Shown piece by piece: positions 20,250 to 29,381 of a DNA stretch of 64,000 nucleotides. A model generated the notes under the pieces. It searched no databases, was not told where the DNA came from, and saw nothing but the letters and a program-made list of their open reading frames with translations. How positions within the stretch are numbered: the stretch's first letter is position 1; each line of letters begins with the position of its first letter. Location of the stretch: positions 275,625 through 339,624 of the forward strand of contig NZ_QVQH01000003.1 in NCBI RefSeq assembly GCF_003428645.1. Reading direction: 5' to 3'. The position numbers and the translations under genes are program-made. Source of the DNA: Geodermatophilus marinus (GTDB lineage Bacteria > Actinomycetota > Actinomycetes > Mycobacteriales > Geodermatophilaceae).

Positions 20250-21508
20250 GCGGGCTCACCGCGCCGAAGGGCACCTTCGACGTCCTCCCGCCGGAGTCGG
20301 CCCGGTTCCTCGCCGTCCGGGACGTGCTCACCGCCCCGCTGCGGCGGGCCGGCTACGGGTACGTGGAGACGCCGGTGTTCGAGGACACCGCCGTCTTCGC
20401 GCGCGGGGTCGGCGAGTCCACCGACGTCGTCACGAAGGAGATGTACACCTTCGACGACCGCGGCGGCCGCTCGCTCACGCTGCGCCCCGAGCTCACCGCC
20501 GGCCTCATGCGGGCCTTCAACGAGCACCGCCTGTACACCGGCGCCCTGCCGGTCAAGCTGTGGACCGTCGGGTCCTGCTTCCGCTACGAGCGGCCGCAGG
20601 CCGGCCGCTACCGGCACTTCACGCAGGTCGACATGGAGGCGCTCGGCGTCGACGACCCGGCGCTGGACGCCGAGGTGGTCGCGCTGGGTGTGCAGGGCTT
20701 CCGCGACCTCGGGCTCACCGACTTCGAGCTGCTGCTCACCTCGCTGGGCGACGCGACCTGCCGGCCGCAGTACCGGGAGAAGCTGGTCGCCCACCTGGAC
20801 CAGCTGGACCTCGACGAGGACACCCGGCGCCGGTCGGCGATCAACCCGCTGCGGGTGCTCGACGACAAGCGCCCCGAGGTGCAGGCGCAGCTGGAGGACG
20901 CGCCGCTGATGGTCGACCACCTGTCGGACTCCGCGCGGGCCCACTACGACGCCGTCCGCCAGCACCTCACCGACCTGGGCGTGACCTGGACCGAGGCGCC
21001 GCGGCTGGTGCGCGGGCTGGACTACTACACGAAGACGACGTTCGAGTTCGTGCACTCCGGCCTCGGTGCGCAGTCGGCGATCGGCGGCGGCGGGCGCTAC
21101 GACGGGCTGTCGGCGTCCCTCGGCGGGCCGGACCTGTCGGGCATCGGGTACGCGGTGGGGGTCGACCGCACGCTGCTGGCCGTCCGGGCCGAGGGGCTCG
21201 ACATCGGCGTCGCCGCCGGCGTGCAGGCCTTCGTCGTCCCGCTGGGGGAGGAGGCCCGGCGGCTGGCGGTGCGCCTGGTCGGCCGGCTGCGCGCGGCGGG
21301 CGTCTCGGCCGACACGGTGTACGGCGGCCGCGGGCTCAAGGGCGCGATGAAGGCCGCCGACCGGTCCGGGGCCTCGCACGTCGTCGTCATCGGCGAGCGG
21401 GACCTCGCCGACGGCGTGGGCCAGCTCAAGGACATGCGCACCGGCGAGCAGCGCGCCGTCCCCGTCGCTGAGCTGTTCGACGCGGTGCGTGCAACGGTAG
21501 GGGGGTGA
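20246..21508 (+). CDS. hisS: Histidyl-tRNA synthetase
   Basis: A 420-residue class II synthetase. [11 protein letters not shown] opens the catalytic core; motif 2 is [19 protein letters not shown] near residue 112; the histidine-specific [13 protein letters not shown] lies near 255 and motif 3-like GGGRYDGL near 281. A C-terminal anticodon-binding domain spans about 325-420. GTG 20246 overlaps the preceding stop. It charges tRNA-His in the cytoplasm. Confidence 0.96.
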   Translation: MSGLTAPKGTFDVLPPESARFLAVRDVLTAPLRRAGYGYVETPVFEDTAVFARGVGESTDVVTKEMYTFDDRGGRSLTLRPELTAGLMRAFNEHRLYTGALPVKLWTVGSCFRYERPQAGRYRHFTQVDMEALGVDDPALDAEVVALGVQGFRDLGLTDFELLLTSLGDATCRPQYREKLVAHLDQLDLDEDTRRRSAINPLRVLDDKRPEVQAQLEDAPLMVDHLSDSARAHYDAVRQHLTDLGVTWTEAPRLVRGLDYYTKTTFEFVHSGLGAQSAIGGGGRYDGLSASLGGPDLSGIGYAVGVDRTLLAVRAEGLDIGVAAGVQAFVVPLGEEARRLAVRLVGRLRAAGVSADTVYGGRGLKGAMKAADRSGASHVVVIGERDLADGVGQLKDMRTGEQRAVPVAELFDAVRATVGG

Positions 21509-21513
21509 CCGGG

Positions 21514-22494
21514 ATGGAACAGCGCCCGCTGGGGCGGACGGGGGCCGACGTCAGCGTCGTCGGCCTGGGCACGTGGCAGCTCGGCGGTGACTGGGGGGAC
21601 GTCGACGACGCCACCGCCGCCGAGGTGCTCGACGCCGCCCTCGACGCGGGGGTGACCCTGCTCGACACCGCGGACGTCTACGGTGACGGCCGCTCCGAGC
21701 AGCGCATCCGGAAGGCGCTCGCCCCGCGCGCCGAGCGCCCCTTCGTGGCCACCAAGGCCGGCCGGCGCGCCGACCCGTTCGAGGCCGCGCAGTACACCCC
21801 GGACAACCTCCGGGCGTGGGTCGACCGGTCCCGGCGCAACCTCGGCGTCGACACCCTCGACCTGGTCCAGCTGCACTGCCCGCCGCCGGCCACGTACGAG
21901 GACGACCGGGTCTACGACACCCTCGACACGCTGGTCGAGGAGGGGGCGGTCGCGGCCTACGGGGTGTCGGTGGAGACCGTCGCCGAGGGGTTGCGCGCCC
22001 TCCAGCGGCCGAACGTGCAGTCGCTGCAGGTGATCCTCAACGCCTTCCGGCGCAAGCCGCTCGAGGAGCTGCTGCCGGCGGCCGCCCGCGCGCAGGTCGG
22101 CGTCCTCGCCCGGGTCCCGCTGGCCAGCGGGCTGCTCACCGGCAAGTACGACGAGTCGACGACGTTCCCGGCCGACGACCACCGGAACTTCAACCGCGGC
22201 GGGGAGGCCTTCGACGTCGGGGAGACCTTCTCCGGCGTCCCGTTCGAGATCGGCGTCGCCGCGGCCCGCGAGGTCGCCGAGATCGCCGGCGACGCGCCGA
22301 CCGCGGCCTTCGCGCTGCGCTGGGTGATCGACCAGCCCGGCGTCACCACCGTCATCCCCGGCGCCCGCTCCGTCGAGCAGGTCCGCGGCAACGTCGCCGC
22401 CGCCGCGCTGCCCCCGCTGACCGACCGCCAGCAGGCCGACCTCGAGCGGGTGTACGACGAGCGCGTCCGCGCCCACGTGCACGACCGCTGGTAG
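21514..22494 (+). CDS. Aldo/keto reductase
   Basis: A 326-residue TIM-barrel oxidoreductase using NAD(P)H. The catalytic Asp and Tyr are in [14 protein letters not shown] near 50, the Lys in FVATKAGRR near 80 and the His in LVQLHCPP near 118; the C-terminal [16 protein letters not shown] binds the cofactor phosphate. The substrate is unknown. ATG 21514 is preferred ([10 protein letters not shown], with a run of G about 9 nt upstream as ribosome site); GTG 21505, overlapping the hisS stop, would add three residues. Confidence 0.88.
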   Translation: MEQRPLGRTGADVSVVGLGTWQLGGDWGDVDDATAAEVLDAALDAGVTLLDTADVYGDGRSEQRIRKALAPRAERPFVATKAGRRADPFEAAQYTPDNLRAWVDRSRRNLGVDTLDLVQLHCPPPATYEDDRVYDTLDTLVEEGAVAAYGVSVETVAEGLRALQRPNVQSLQVILNAFRRKPLEELLPAAARAQVGVLARVPLASGLLTGKYDESTTFPADDHRNFNRGGEAFDVGETFSGVPFEIGVAAAREVAEIAGDAPTAAFALRWVIDQPGVTTVIPGARSVEQVRGNVAAAALPPLTDRQQADLERVYDERVRAHVHDRW

Positions 22495-22562
22495 GCCCCG
22501 CACCACCCCGCTGCCCCCTCGCAGCGCCCCTGCTGCCCCCCACCACCCCGAGAGGCAACACC

Positions 22563-24338
22563 GTGCTCCGCACCCACGACGCCGGCACGCTGCGCGTGTC
22601 CGACGCCGGTTCCACCGTCACCCTCGCCGGCTGGGTGGCCCGCCGCCGGGACCACGGCGGCGTGGTCTTCGTCGACCTCCGCGACGCCTCCGGGTACGTG
22701 CAGGTCGTCGTCCGCGAGGAGGAGGCGCACGCGCTGCGCAACGAGTTCTGCGTGCTGGTGACCGGTGCGGTGCGCCGCCGCCCCGAGGGGAACGAGAACC
22801 CGGAGCTGCCCACCGGTGACGTGGAGGTGGCCGCCTCGAGGCTCGAGGTGCTCTCCGCGGCGGCGCCGCTGCCGTTCCCCGTCGAGACCGACCAGGCCGC
22901 CTCCGACGACGTCCGCTACCGGTACCGCTACCTGGACCTGCGCCGGCAGGGTCCGGCGCGCACCCTGCGGCTGCGGTCGGAGGTCAACCGGGTGGCCCGC
23001 GAGGTCATGGGCCGGCACGGGTTCGTCGAGGTCGAGACCCCCGACCTCACCCGGTCCACGCCCGAGGGGGCCCGGGACTTCGTCGTCCCGGTCCGGCTGC
23101 AGCCGGGCAAGTGGTACGCGCTGCCGCAGTCGCCGCAGCTGTTCAAGCAGCTGCTCATGATCGGCGGGCTCGAGCGCTACTACCAGATCGCCCGCTGCTT
23201 CCGGGACGAGGACTTCCGGGCCGACCGGCAGCCGGAGTTCACCCAGCTCGACTTCGAGATGAGCTTCGTCGAGCGCGACGACGTCCTCGCCGTCGTGGAG
23301 GACGTCGTCCGCGCGCTGTGGGGGGAGCTGGCCGGGTACCGGGTGCCGGCGATCCCGCGGATGAGCTACCGCGAGGCGATGGACCGGTTCGGGTCGGACA
23401 AGCCCGACCTGCGCTTCGGTCTCGAGCTGACCGAGCTCACCGCGTTCTTCGCCGGGACCCCCTTCCGCGTCTTCCAGGCGCCCTACGTCGGGGCCGTCGT
23501 CATGCCCGGCGGCGGCTCGCAGCCGCGGCGGGCCTTCGACGCCTGGCAGGACTGGGCGAAGTCCCGCGGCTACCGCGGCCTGGCCTACGTGACCGTCGCC
23601 GAGGACGGCACCCTCGGGGGGCCGGTGGCCAAGAACATCTCCGAGGCCGAGCGCGCCGGCCTGGTCGAGGCCGTGGGCGCGCAGCCCGGGGACTGCGTCT
23701 TCTTCGCCGCCGGCCCGCGCCGCTCCGCGCAGGAGCTGCTCGGCGCCGCCCGCAACGAGATCGCCCGCCGGCTCGAGCTGATCGAGCCGGGCAGCTGGTC
23801 GTTCCTCTTCGTCGTCGACTTCCCGATGTTCGAGCAGACCGAGGACGGCGACTGGACGTTCATGCACCACCCGTTCACCTCGCCCACGCCGGAGTGGCGG
23901 GACCGCTTCGCCGAGGACAGGGCCGCGGCGCTGTCGGACGCCTACGACCTGGTGTGCAACGGCAACGAGCTGGCCAGCGGGTCGGTGCGGATCCACGACG
24001 CCGGGCTGCAGGAGCGGGTGTTCGAGACGCTCGGGATGTCCCGCGAGGAGGCCCGGGAGCGGTTCGGCTTCTTCCTCGAGGCCTTCGCCTACGGCCCGCC
24101 CCCGCACGCCGGGGCCGCCATCGGCTGGGACCGCACCTGCGCGCTGCTGGCCGGGGTGGACTCCATCCGCGAGGTGATCGCCTTCCCGAAGACCGGCGCC
24201 GGGTACGACCCGCTCACCGGCGCCCCCACGCCGATCACCGCCGCCCAGCGCAAGGAGGCCGGCATCGACGCAGAACCCGACGAGCCGCCGCTGCCCGGCG
24301 AGCCCGGCGCCCCGGGCCCCACCGACCCGACCGGCTGA
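22563..24338 (+). CDS. aspS: Aspartyl-tRNA synthetase
   Basis: A 591-residue class IIb synthetase of bacterial type. The N-terminal OB anticodon-binding fold covers about 1-110 ([19 protein letters not shown]), motif 2 is [19 protein letters not shown] near 212, a GAD-like insertion spans about 290-420, and motif 3 ends in [13 protein letters not shown] near 525. Actinobacterial AspRS is often non-discriminating (also charging tRNA-Asn); sequence alone does not settle this here. GTG 22563 follows a GAGAGG site in a C-rich 68-bp gap. Confidence 0.95.
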   Translation: MLRTHDAGTLRVSDAGSTVTLAGWVARRRDHGGVVFVDLRDASGYVQVVVREEEAHALRNEFCVLVTGAVRRRPEGNENPELPTGDVEVAASRLEVLSAAAPLPFPVETDQAASDDVRYRYRYLDLRRQGPARTLRLRSEVNRVAREVMGRHGFVEVETPDLTRSTPEGARDFVVPVRLQPGKWYALPQSPQLFKQLLMIGGLERYYQIARCFRDEDFRADRQPEFTQLDFEMSFVERDDVLAVVEDVVRALWGELAGYRVPAIPRMSYREAMDRFGSDKPDLRFGLELTELTAFFAGTPFRVFQAPYVGAVVMPGGGSQPRRAFDAWQDWAKSRGYRGLAYVTVAEDGTLGGPVAKNISEAERAGLVEAVGAQPGDCVFFAAGPRRSAQELLGAARNEIARRLELIEPGSWSFLFVVDFPMFEQTEDGDWTFMHHPFTSPTPEWRDRFAEDRAAALSDAYDLVCNGNELASGSVRIHDAGLQERVFETLGMSREEARERFGFFLEAFAYGPPPHAGAAIGWDRTCALLAGVDSIREVIAFPKTGAGYDPLTGAPTPITAAQRKEAGIDAEPDEPPLPGEPGAPGPTDPTG

Positions 24339-24367
24339 CCGGCGCGCCGCCGTCCCACCCGCCGGTC
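24337..24367. terminator. Bidirectional hairpin between aspS and the CPBP gene
   Basis: GACCGGCG (24337-24344) pairs perfectly with CGCCGGTC (24360-24367) around a 15-nt loop. The arms include part of the stop codons of both convergent genes, so it can serve either strand. There is no T-tract. Confidence 0.55.
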
Positions 24368-25154
24368 AGTCCTTCGTCCCCTCCCGCGGGTCGTCGATCG
24401 ACGGCTCGTCGGCGAACAGCGGCGGCAGGTAGCGCAGCATGAGCACCGACCAGGTGACGTGCGTGATCATCGGTGCCTGGATGCCGCCGCTGGCCCGTCG
24501 CTGCAGCCCGAACAGCAGGCCCATGGCGAGCGAGGCCAGGACCAGGGCGGGGTTGCGGGTGGCGGTGGTGGCCAGGCCGTAGACGGCGGTCGAGGTGAGC
24601 ACCGGCCGCCGGCTGCCCACCGCGGCGTACAGGGCGCCCCGGAAGAACACCTCCTCTGCCAGGCCGTTGGCCAGCGTGGTGGTGAGCACCAGCGGCAGCG
24701 ACCCCTGGTGGGCGTAGCGCAGCACCCGGGTGATCGCCCGGTCCAGCACCGGGACCTGCTTGGCGACCAGCGCCGCGCCGTAGAAGACGCCGAAGGCGCC
24801 GGCCCCGGTGAGCACCGGCGTCAGCACCGGCCGGGTCATGGCCTCCTGCGTGGAGCGGCGCATCCAGCCCAGGTGCAGCGGGCCCGACAGCAGCCCGCCC
24901 GCCGTCCAGGTGCCGGCGACGGCGAGGGTGAGCCCGTAGAAGGCGGGGGTGTTCGGCTTCCGGGACAGCGACAGGCCGAGCAGGCCGGCGCCGGTGACGG
25001 CGACCGCGCCGGTGACCCGCCGGCGGCGGCGGAAGGCGGCGTCGCTCTCCCAGTGGTCGCGGGGGACCTTCTCCACCAGCCAGTGCGGCAGCCGGGGGGC
25101 CACCCGGTCGACCAGCCGGTCGGTGACCCGGTCGAGCAGGCCGCGGCGGCTCAC
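24366..25154 (-). CDS. CPBP-family intramembrane glutamic endopeptidase
   Basis: A 262-residue polytopic membrane protein. The Abi/CAAX protease motif 1 is LAEEVFFRGALY near residue 172 (EExxxR), with a further conserved His in MITHVTWS near 237. At least six hydrophobic segments are visible. Bacterial CPBP proteases process peptides or remain of unknown substrate. GTG 25154 overlaps the upstream NAD(P)-binding gene (GTGA), so the pair is co-transcribed. No bacteriocin-like gene is adjacent. Confidence 0.82.
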   Translation of the reverse strand: MSRRGLLDRVTDRLVDRVAPRLPHWLVEKVPRDHWESDAAFRRRRRVTGAVAVTGAGLLGLSLSRKPNTPAFYGLTLAVAGTWTAGGLLSGPLHLGWMRRSTQEAMTRPVLTPVLTGAGAFGVFYGAALVAKQVPVLDRAITRVLRYAHQGSLPLVLTTTLANGLAEEVFFRGALYAAVGSRRPVLTSTAVYGLATTATRNPALVLASLAMGLLFGLQRRASGGIQAPMITHVTWSVLMLRYLPPLFADEPSIDDPREGTKD

Positions 25155-26095
25155 GCCCGGGCCCCCCGGGCGAGGTGCCCGAGCCGGCGGGGAGCGCCCC
25201 GCTGCTCCCGCCGCTCGCGGGCCCGCTCGGCCAGCGCGGCGAGGACCATCTCGTCGTAGCCCATCGGCTCGAAGGGCACCACGTCGCGGATGGCGGGGTC
25301 GTGCACGACCACCTCGTTGGTCATGGAGTCCACCAGCGAGCGGCCGGTCTTCACGTCGACGTCGGTGACCAGCGACAGCCACCGCGAGGACAGCTGCGGC
25401 GAGAGCAGGGGCACCGGCAGGACGAACATGTGCCGGCCCTGGATCTCCGCCACCCGGGTCAGCATCTCCAGGTACTCGAGGACCTCCGCGCCCCCCACCT
25501 CGAAGACCCGCCCCTCCGTCCCGGGGGTCTCCAGCACGCCGACGAGGTAGCGGACCATGTCGGCGATCGCGATCGGCTGGGTGCGGGTGTGCACCCAGCG
25601 CGGCGTGATCATGACCGGCAGGTGGGCGACCAGCTGGCGGGTCATCTCCCAGGAGACGCCGCCGTGCCCGACGACGATCCCGGCCCGCAGCGCGGTCACC
25701 GGGACGCCGGTCTCCCCGAGCAGCCGCTCGACCTGGCGGCGGCTGCGCAGGTGCGGCGACAGCGAGTCGTCGTCCTTGCCCAGGCCCCCGAGGTAGACGA
25801 TGCGGCCCACGCCGGTGCCGGCCGCCGCCCGGGCGAAGGCGCGCGCGGCGGCGGCGTCCTTGCGCTCGAAGTCCGGGTCGCCCAGGGAGTGCACGAGGTA
25901 GTAGGCGGCGTCCACGTCGGTCAGGGCGGCGCGCAGGGAGTCCTCGTCCCCGACGTCGCCGGCCACCGGCTTGCCGGCGCCGCCGTAGCGGTCGGGGTGC
26001 CGGGTCATCGCCCGCACCTCGTGCCCCTTCTCGACGAGGGCGCTCGCCAGCCGCCCGCCGACGAACCCCGATGCCCCGGTGACCAGTACGCGCAC
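25151..26095 (-). CDS. NAD(P)H-binding atypical short-chain reductase
   Basis: A 314-residue Rossmann-fold protein starting with [17 protein letters not shown], with YYLVHSLGD near 85 and a [19 protein letters not shown] segment near 180 that mark the extended atypical SDR/NmrA-like group found as the N-terminal half of DUF2867 proteins. Substrate and partner are unknown. GTG 26095 is chosen from the fold start; GGGAG lies very close upstream, so a start further upstream remains possible. It overlaps the CPBP gene by 4 bp. Confidence 0.82.
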   Translation of the reverse strand: MRVLVTGASGFVGGRLASALVEKGHEVRAMTRHPDRYGGAGKPVAGDVGDEDSLRAALTDVDAAYYLVHSLGDPDFERKDAAAARAFARAAAGTGVGRIVYLGGLGKDDDSLSPHLRSRRQVERLLGETGVPVTALRAGIVVGHGGVSWEMTRQLVAHLPVMITPRWVHTRTQPIAIADMVRYLVGVLETPGTEGRVFEVGGAEVLEYLEMLTRVAEIQGRHMFVLPVPLLSPQLSSRWLSLVTDVDVKTGRSLVDSMTNEVVVHDPAIRDVVPFEPMGYDEMVLAALAERARERREQRGAPRRLGHLARGARA

Positions 26096-26166
26096 CTCCC
26101 GAGCGTCGCCGCTCGCGGCCCGCCGCGCGACTCCACGGGCCACCCCCTGCGGCCGGGCGGGCCGCG

Positions 26167-27021
26167 TCAGGCGTCGAGGCGGGCCAGCTGCTCGGGGGTC
26201 AGCTCGACCTCGGCGGCCGCGGCGGAGTCCTGGATCGACCCGGCCCGCGAGGCCCCCGGGATCGGGACGACGACGTCGGCCTGCGCCAGGTGCCAGGCCA
26301 GCGTCACCCGGTACACCGACACGCCGAGCTCCTCGGCGACCTCGGCGAACGCCGGCGCCGCGGCGTCCAGCGAACCGGCCGCCGACACGCCGCCGAACGG
26401 GCTCCACGGCAGGAAGGCCAGGCCGTGGCCGGCGCAGTGCGCCAGCTCGTCGCGCGAGTGCCGCCAGCCGGGGGAGAACTGGTTCTGCACGCTGACCAGC
26501 GCCGGGCCGACGATCGAGCGGGCGACGTCGATCTGCGCGACGTCGGCGTTGGAGATGCCGACCGTGCGCACGAGGCCGGCGTCGGCAAGCTCCCGCAGCG
26601 CCCCCATCGACTCCTCCCACGGCGTGGCCGGGTCGGGGCGGTGGAACTGGTACAGGTCGATGGCGTCGACGCCGAGGCGGCGCAGCGAGGCCTCGCAGGC
26701 CCGCCGCAGGTAGGCCGGCGAGCCGTCGAGCTCCCAGTCGCTGCCCCGGCGGGTGTGCCCGCCCTTGGTGGCCACCAGCACGTCCGGCGCCGAACCGTAG
26801 GAGCGCAGCGCCCGGGCGACCAGCTCCTCGTTGTGGCCGAACTCGCCCTCGTCCCGGGCGTAGGCGTCGGCGGTGTCGATGAGCGTCACGCCGCTGTCGA
26901 GCGCCGCGTGCACCACCGCCTCGGCCTCCTCCGGCCCCGGCCGGTCCTCCTTCGTCGACAGGGGCATCGCGCCCAGGCCGATCGCGCTGACGGTCGTGTC
27001 CCCGATGCGTCGCTGCTGCAC
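26167..27021 (-). CDS. Aldo/keto reductase
   Basis: A 284-residue NADPH-dependent TIM-barrel reductase with catalytic residues in [20 protein letters not shown] near 48, [10 protein letters not shown] near 85 and [10 protein letters not shown] near 122; the cofactor site is [19 protein letters not shown] near 245. It is only distantly like the reductase at 21.5 kb. It diverges from rarA with a 36-bp gap that must hold both promoters. GTG 27021 gives the family start [17 protein letters not shown]. Confidence 0.86.
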   Translation of the reverse strand: MQQRRIGDTTVSAIGLGAMPLSTKEDRPGPEEAEAVVHAALDSGVTLIDTADAYARDEGEFGHNEELVARALRSYGSAPDVLVATKGGHTRRGSDWELDGSPAYLRRACEASLRRLGVDAIDLYQFHRPDPATPWEESMGALRELADAGLVRTVGISNADVAQIDVARSIVGPALVSVQNQFSPGWRHSRDELAHCAGHGLAFLPWSPFGGVSAAGSLDAAAPAFAEVAEELGVSVYRVTLAWHLAQADVVVPIPGASRAGSIQDSAAAAEVELTPEQLARLDA

Positions 27022-27043
27022 GGGGCCTGTCGTGCCCCCCGGG

Positions 27044-27049
27044 TAGCGT
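27044..27049 (+). promoter_or_regulatory. -10 element of a probable leaderless rarA promoter
   Basis: TAGCGT ends 8 nt before the rarA GTG (27058) with no ribosome site between. It sits in the 36-bp divergent gap. Confidence 0.5.
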
Positions 27050-27057
27050 CGGCAACC

Positions 27058-28401
27058 GTGAGCTCGCTGTTCGACCAGCCGGCCGACGACGGGCCCGGGG
27101 GCCCGGCGGTCGACCCGGGGGCGCCGCTGGCCGTGCGCATGCGCCCCCGGTCGCTGGACGAGGTGGTCGGCCAGCAGCACCTGCTCGGCCCCCGTGCGCC
27201 GCTGCGCCGCCTGGTCGAGGGCGACGAGCCGATGTCCCTGGTCCTCCACGGCCCGCCCGGCACCGGCAAGACCACCCTCGCGCACGTCGTCTCGCTGGCC
27301 ACCAAGCGGCAGTTCGTGCAGCTGTCGGCGCTGGACGCCGGGGTCAAGGAGGTCCGCGCGGTCATCACCGCGGCCAAGCGCGAGCTGACCTACGCCGGCC
27401 GGCGCACCGTGCTGTTCATCGACGAGGTGCACCGCTTCTCCAAGACCCAGCAGGACTCCCTGCTCTCCGCCGTCGAGGACCGCATCGTCAGCCTCGTCGC
27501 GGCCACCACGGAGAACCCGTTCTTCTCCGTGGTGAGCCCGCTGCTGTCGCGCAGCCTGGTGCTGTCCCTGCAGCCCCTGGCCGACGACGACGTCCGGGCG
27601 CTGCTGCACCGGGCGCTGACCAGCGAGCGGGGGCTGGACGGCGCGGTGACGCTGGCGCCCGAGGCCGAGGAGCACCTGGTGCGCATCGCCGGCGGCGACG
27701 GCCGCAAGGCGCTCACCGCGCTGGAGTCCGGCGCGGGGGCGGCGCGCTCGGCCGGCGGCACCGTGATCGACCTGGCCACGCTGGAGACCGCGGTGGCGCA
27801 GGCCGCGGTCCGCTACGACCGGCAGGGCGACCAGCACTACGACGTGGCCAGCGCGCTGATCAAGTCCGTCCGCGGGTCCGACGTCGACGCCGCGCTGCAC
27901 TACCTGGCCCGCATGGTGGAGGCGGGGGAGGACCCCCGCTTCATCGCCCGCCGGCTGGTCATCTCCGCCAGCGAGGACGTCGGCATGGCCGACCCCACGG
28001 CGCTGCAGACCGCCGTGGCCGCCGCGCAGGCCGTCGCCCTCATCGGCATGCCCGAGGGGCACTTCCCCCTGGCGCACGCCGTCGTCCACCTCGCGACGGC
28101 ACCGAAGTCCAACGCCGTCACCGTCGCCATCGGCGAGTCCGTCGCCGACGTGCGCGCCGGTCTGGCCGGGCCGGTGCCCCCCGGGCTGCGGGACGCCCAC
28201 TACGCGGGCGCCCGGAAGCTCGGCCACGGCACCACCTACCGGTACCCGCACGACTCGCCGGAGGGCATCGTCCCCCAGCAGTACCCGCCCGACGCGCTGG
28301 TCGGCCGCGACTACTACCGGCCGACCTCGCGCGGCGCCGAGGGCCCGATCGCGGCGCGGCTGGGCAAGCTGCGCGCGATCCTCCGGCGGCGCGGGGCCTG
28401 A
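27058..28401 (+). CDS. rarA: Replication-associated recombination ATPase RarA (MgsA)
   Basis: A 447-residue AAA+ ATPase of the RarA/WRNIP1 family that acts at stalled replication forks. Walker A is [10 protein letters not shown] near 68, Walker [10 protein letters not shown] near 121, sensor 1 [10 protein letters not shown] near 148, and the C-terminal tetramerisation part (about 250-447) contains [12 protein letters not shown] and [16 protein letters not shown], both typical. It is often found just upstream of alaS in actinobacteria, as here. GTG 27058 directly follows the -10 element. Confidence 0.93.
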   Translation: MSSLFDQPADDGPGGPAVDPGAPLAVRMRPRSLDEVVGQQHLLGPRAPLRRLVEGDEPMSLVLHGPPGTGKTTLAHVVSLATKRQFVQLSALDAGVKEVRAVITAAKRELTYAGRRTVLFIDEVHRFSKTQQDSLLSAVEDRIVSLVAATTENPFFSVVSPLLSRSLVLSLQPLADDDVRALLHRALTSERGLDGAVTLAPEAEEHLVRIAGGDGRKALTALESGAGAARSAGGTVIDLATLETAVAQAAVRYDRQGDQHYDVASALIKSVRGSDVDAALHYLARMVEAGEDPRFIARRLVISASEDVGMADPTALQTAVAAAQAVALIGMPEGHFPLAHAVVHLATAPKSNAVTVAIGESVADVRAGLAGPVPPGLRDAHYAGARKLGHGTTYRYPHDSPEGIVPQQYPPDALVGRDYYRPTSRGAEGPIAARLGKLRAILRRRGA

Positions 28402-28438
28402 GCGACCGCCGCCCGGGGCCTGCGGTCCCGGCGGGGCA

Positions 28439-28468
28439 CGGACACCGCCCGGCGGCCGCGGCTACTGT
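28439..28468 (+). promoter_or_regulatory. Candidate promoter for the DUF948-alaS run
   Basis: A -35-like CGGACA (28439-28444) and -10-like TACTGT (28463-28468) are 18 bp apart, 38 bp after rarA. A transcript from here would carry a leader of about 170 nt before GTG 28649. Confidence 0.45.
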
Positions 28469-28488
28469 GGCCACGCCGGGTCGACGCC

Positions 28489-28627
28489 CGCCGGCCGGTG
28501 CCGGGCCCGGCCGGCGACGCCGAGACGGTGGCGCCGACGAGACGCCGACATGACGACGAGAGCACGACGGTCCGAGCGCCCGCCGTGCCCACGACGTCGA
28601 CCAGACGACGCCGGAGCACCGGCGTCG
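28489..28627 (+). promoter_or_regulatory. Structured 5' leader with two strong hairpins
   Basis: The 247-bp gap between rarA and the DUF948 gene has no convincing gene. It holds two perfect hairpins: arms 28489-28498 and 28507-28516 (10 bp, 8-nt loop), and arms CGACGCCGG (28606-28614) and CCGGCGTCG (28619-28627) with an AGCA tetraloop. The second ends 4 nt before the purine-rich ribosome site GAGGACGAGGAG. No known riboswitch or T-box signature was recognised. Confidence 0.45.
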
Positions 28628-28648
28628 CCGAGGACGAGGAGACCCCGC

Positions 28649-29074
28649 GTGTCCGCAGGAGAGTGGGCCGGCCTGATCGCCGCCCTGGCCCTGGTGCTGC
28701 TGGTGGCCCTGCTCGCGATCCCGCTGCTGAAGCTGGGCCGCACGCTGGACGAGGCCACCCTGACCATCCGGCAGGCACGGGAGCAGGCGCAGCCCATCCT
28801 GACCCAGGCCTCCACCACGGTCGCCCACGTCAACAGCAACCTCGAGCGCGTGGACGACATCACCGGCAACGCGGCGAACGTCTCCAGCAACGTCGCCGCG
28901 CTGACCAGCGTCGTCGCCGCCACCGTCGGCAGCCCGCTGATCAAGGTGGCCGCGTTCAGCTACGGGGTGCGCAGCGCGGCGCGCAAGAAGCGCGAGGGCC
29001 AGGCCATCGCCGAGGCCGCCGCCCGCGACAAGGCCGACCGGCGTGCGCGCCGCGCCGCTCGGAGGGCCGCCTGA
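28649..29074 (+). CDS. DUF948 membrane-associated protein
   Basis: A 141-residue protein with one N-terminal helix (about 5-27) and a long amphipathic helical stretch (LDEATLTIRQAREQAQPILTQASTTVAHVNSNL) of the DUF948 type, followed by a hydrophobic patch near 105 and a Lys/Arg/Ala-rich end. DUF948 genes sit upstream of alaS in many actinobacteria; no function is established. GTG 28649 is supported by GAGGACGAGGAG upstream. Its stop overlaps the next ATG (TGATG). Confidence 0.8.
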   Translation: MSAGEWAGLIAALALVLLVALLAIPLLKLGRTLDEATLTIRQAREQAQPILTQASTTVAHVNSNLERVDDITGNAANVSSNVAALTSVVAATVGSPLIKVAAFSYGVRSAARKKREGQAIAEAAARDKADRRARRAARRAA

Positions 29075-29355
29075 TGCGCCGGCTGTTCTGGCTCGCGATG
29101 GGCGTCACCATCGGCGCCCTCCTCGTCCGCAAGATGTCCCGCGCCGCGGAGCGGATGACCCCCGCCGGGGTCGGCGCCTCGATCGCCGAGGGCCTGCGCG
29201 ACCTCGCCGACGCCATCGGCGCGTTCGGTGCCGACGTCCGCGAGGCGATGGCCGAGCGCGAGGCCGAGATCCGCGCCGGCACCGGCCTGGACGCCCCGCT
29301 CCCCGAGGGCGGCCCGGCGCAGCTGCCCCGGCGCGGCGCGCACGCCGCCGACTGA
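29074..29355 (+). CDS. Small conserved protein upstream of alaS (DUF6167-like)
   Basis: A 93-residue protein: a short N-terminal hydrophobic segment (LFWLAMGVTIGALLVRKM), then a helical, charged part (IAEGLRDLADAIGAFGADVREAMAEREAEIRAG) and a Pro-rich tail. It matches the small protein regularly found between the DUF948 gene and alaS in actinobacteria. No enzymatic motif is seen; a membrane-bound partner of the DUF948 protein is plausible but inferred only from coupling. Confidence 0.75.
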   Translation: MRRLFWLAMGVTIGALLVRKMSRAAERMTPAGVGASIAEGLRDLADAIGAFGADVREAMAEREAEIRAGTGLDAPLPEGGPAQLPRRGAHAAD

Positions 29356-29381
29356 CCACCCGCACACCGACCGAGTAGGAC

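Noticed and set aside
24366..27021. Bacteriocin or immunity cluster around the CPBP protease
   Set aside because: Its neighbours are an NAD(P)-binding protein and an aldo/keto reductase; no small precursor peptide or transporter is present.
28475..28648. T-box or alanine riboswitch controlling alaS
   Set aside because: No specifier loop, T-box sequence or known aptamer is seen, and two small genes lie between the leader and alaS.
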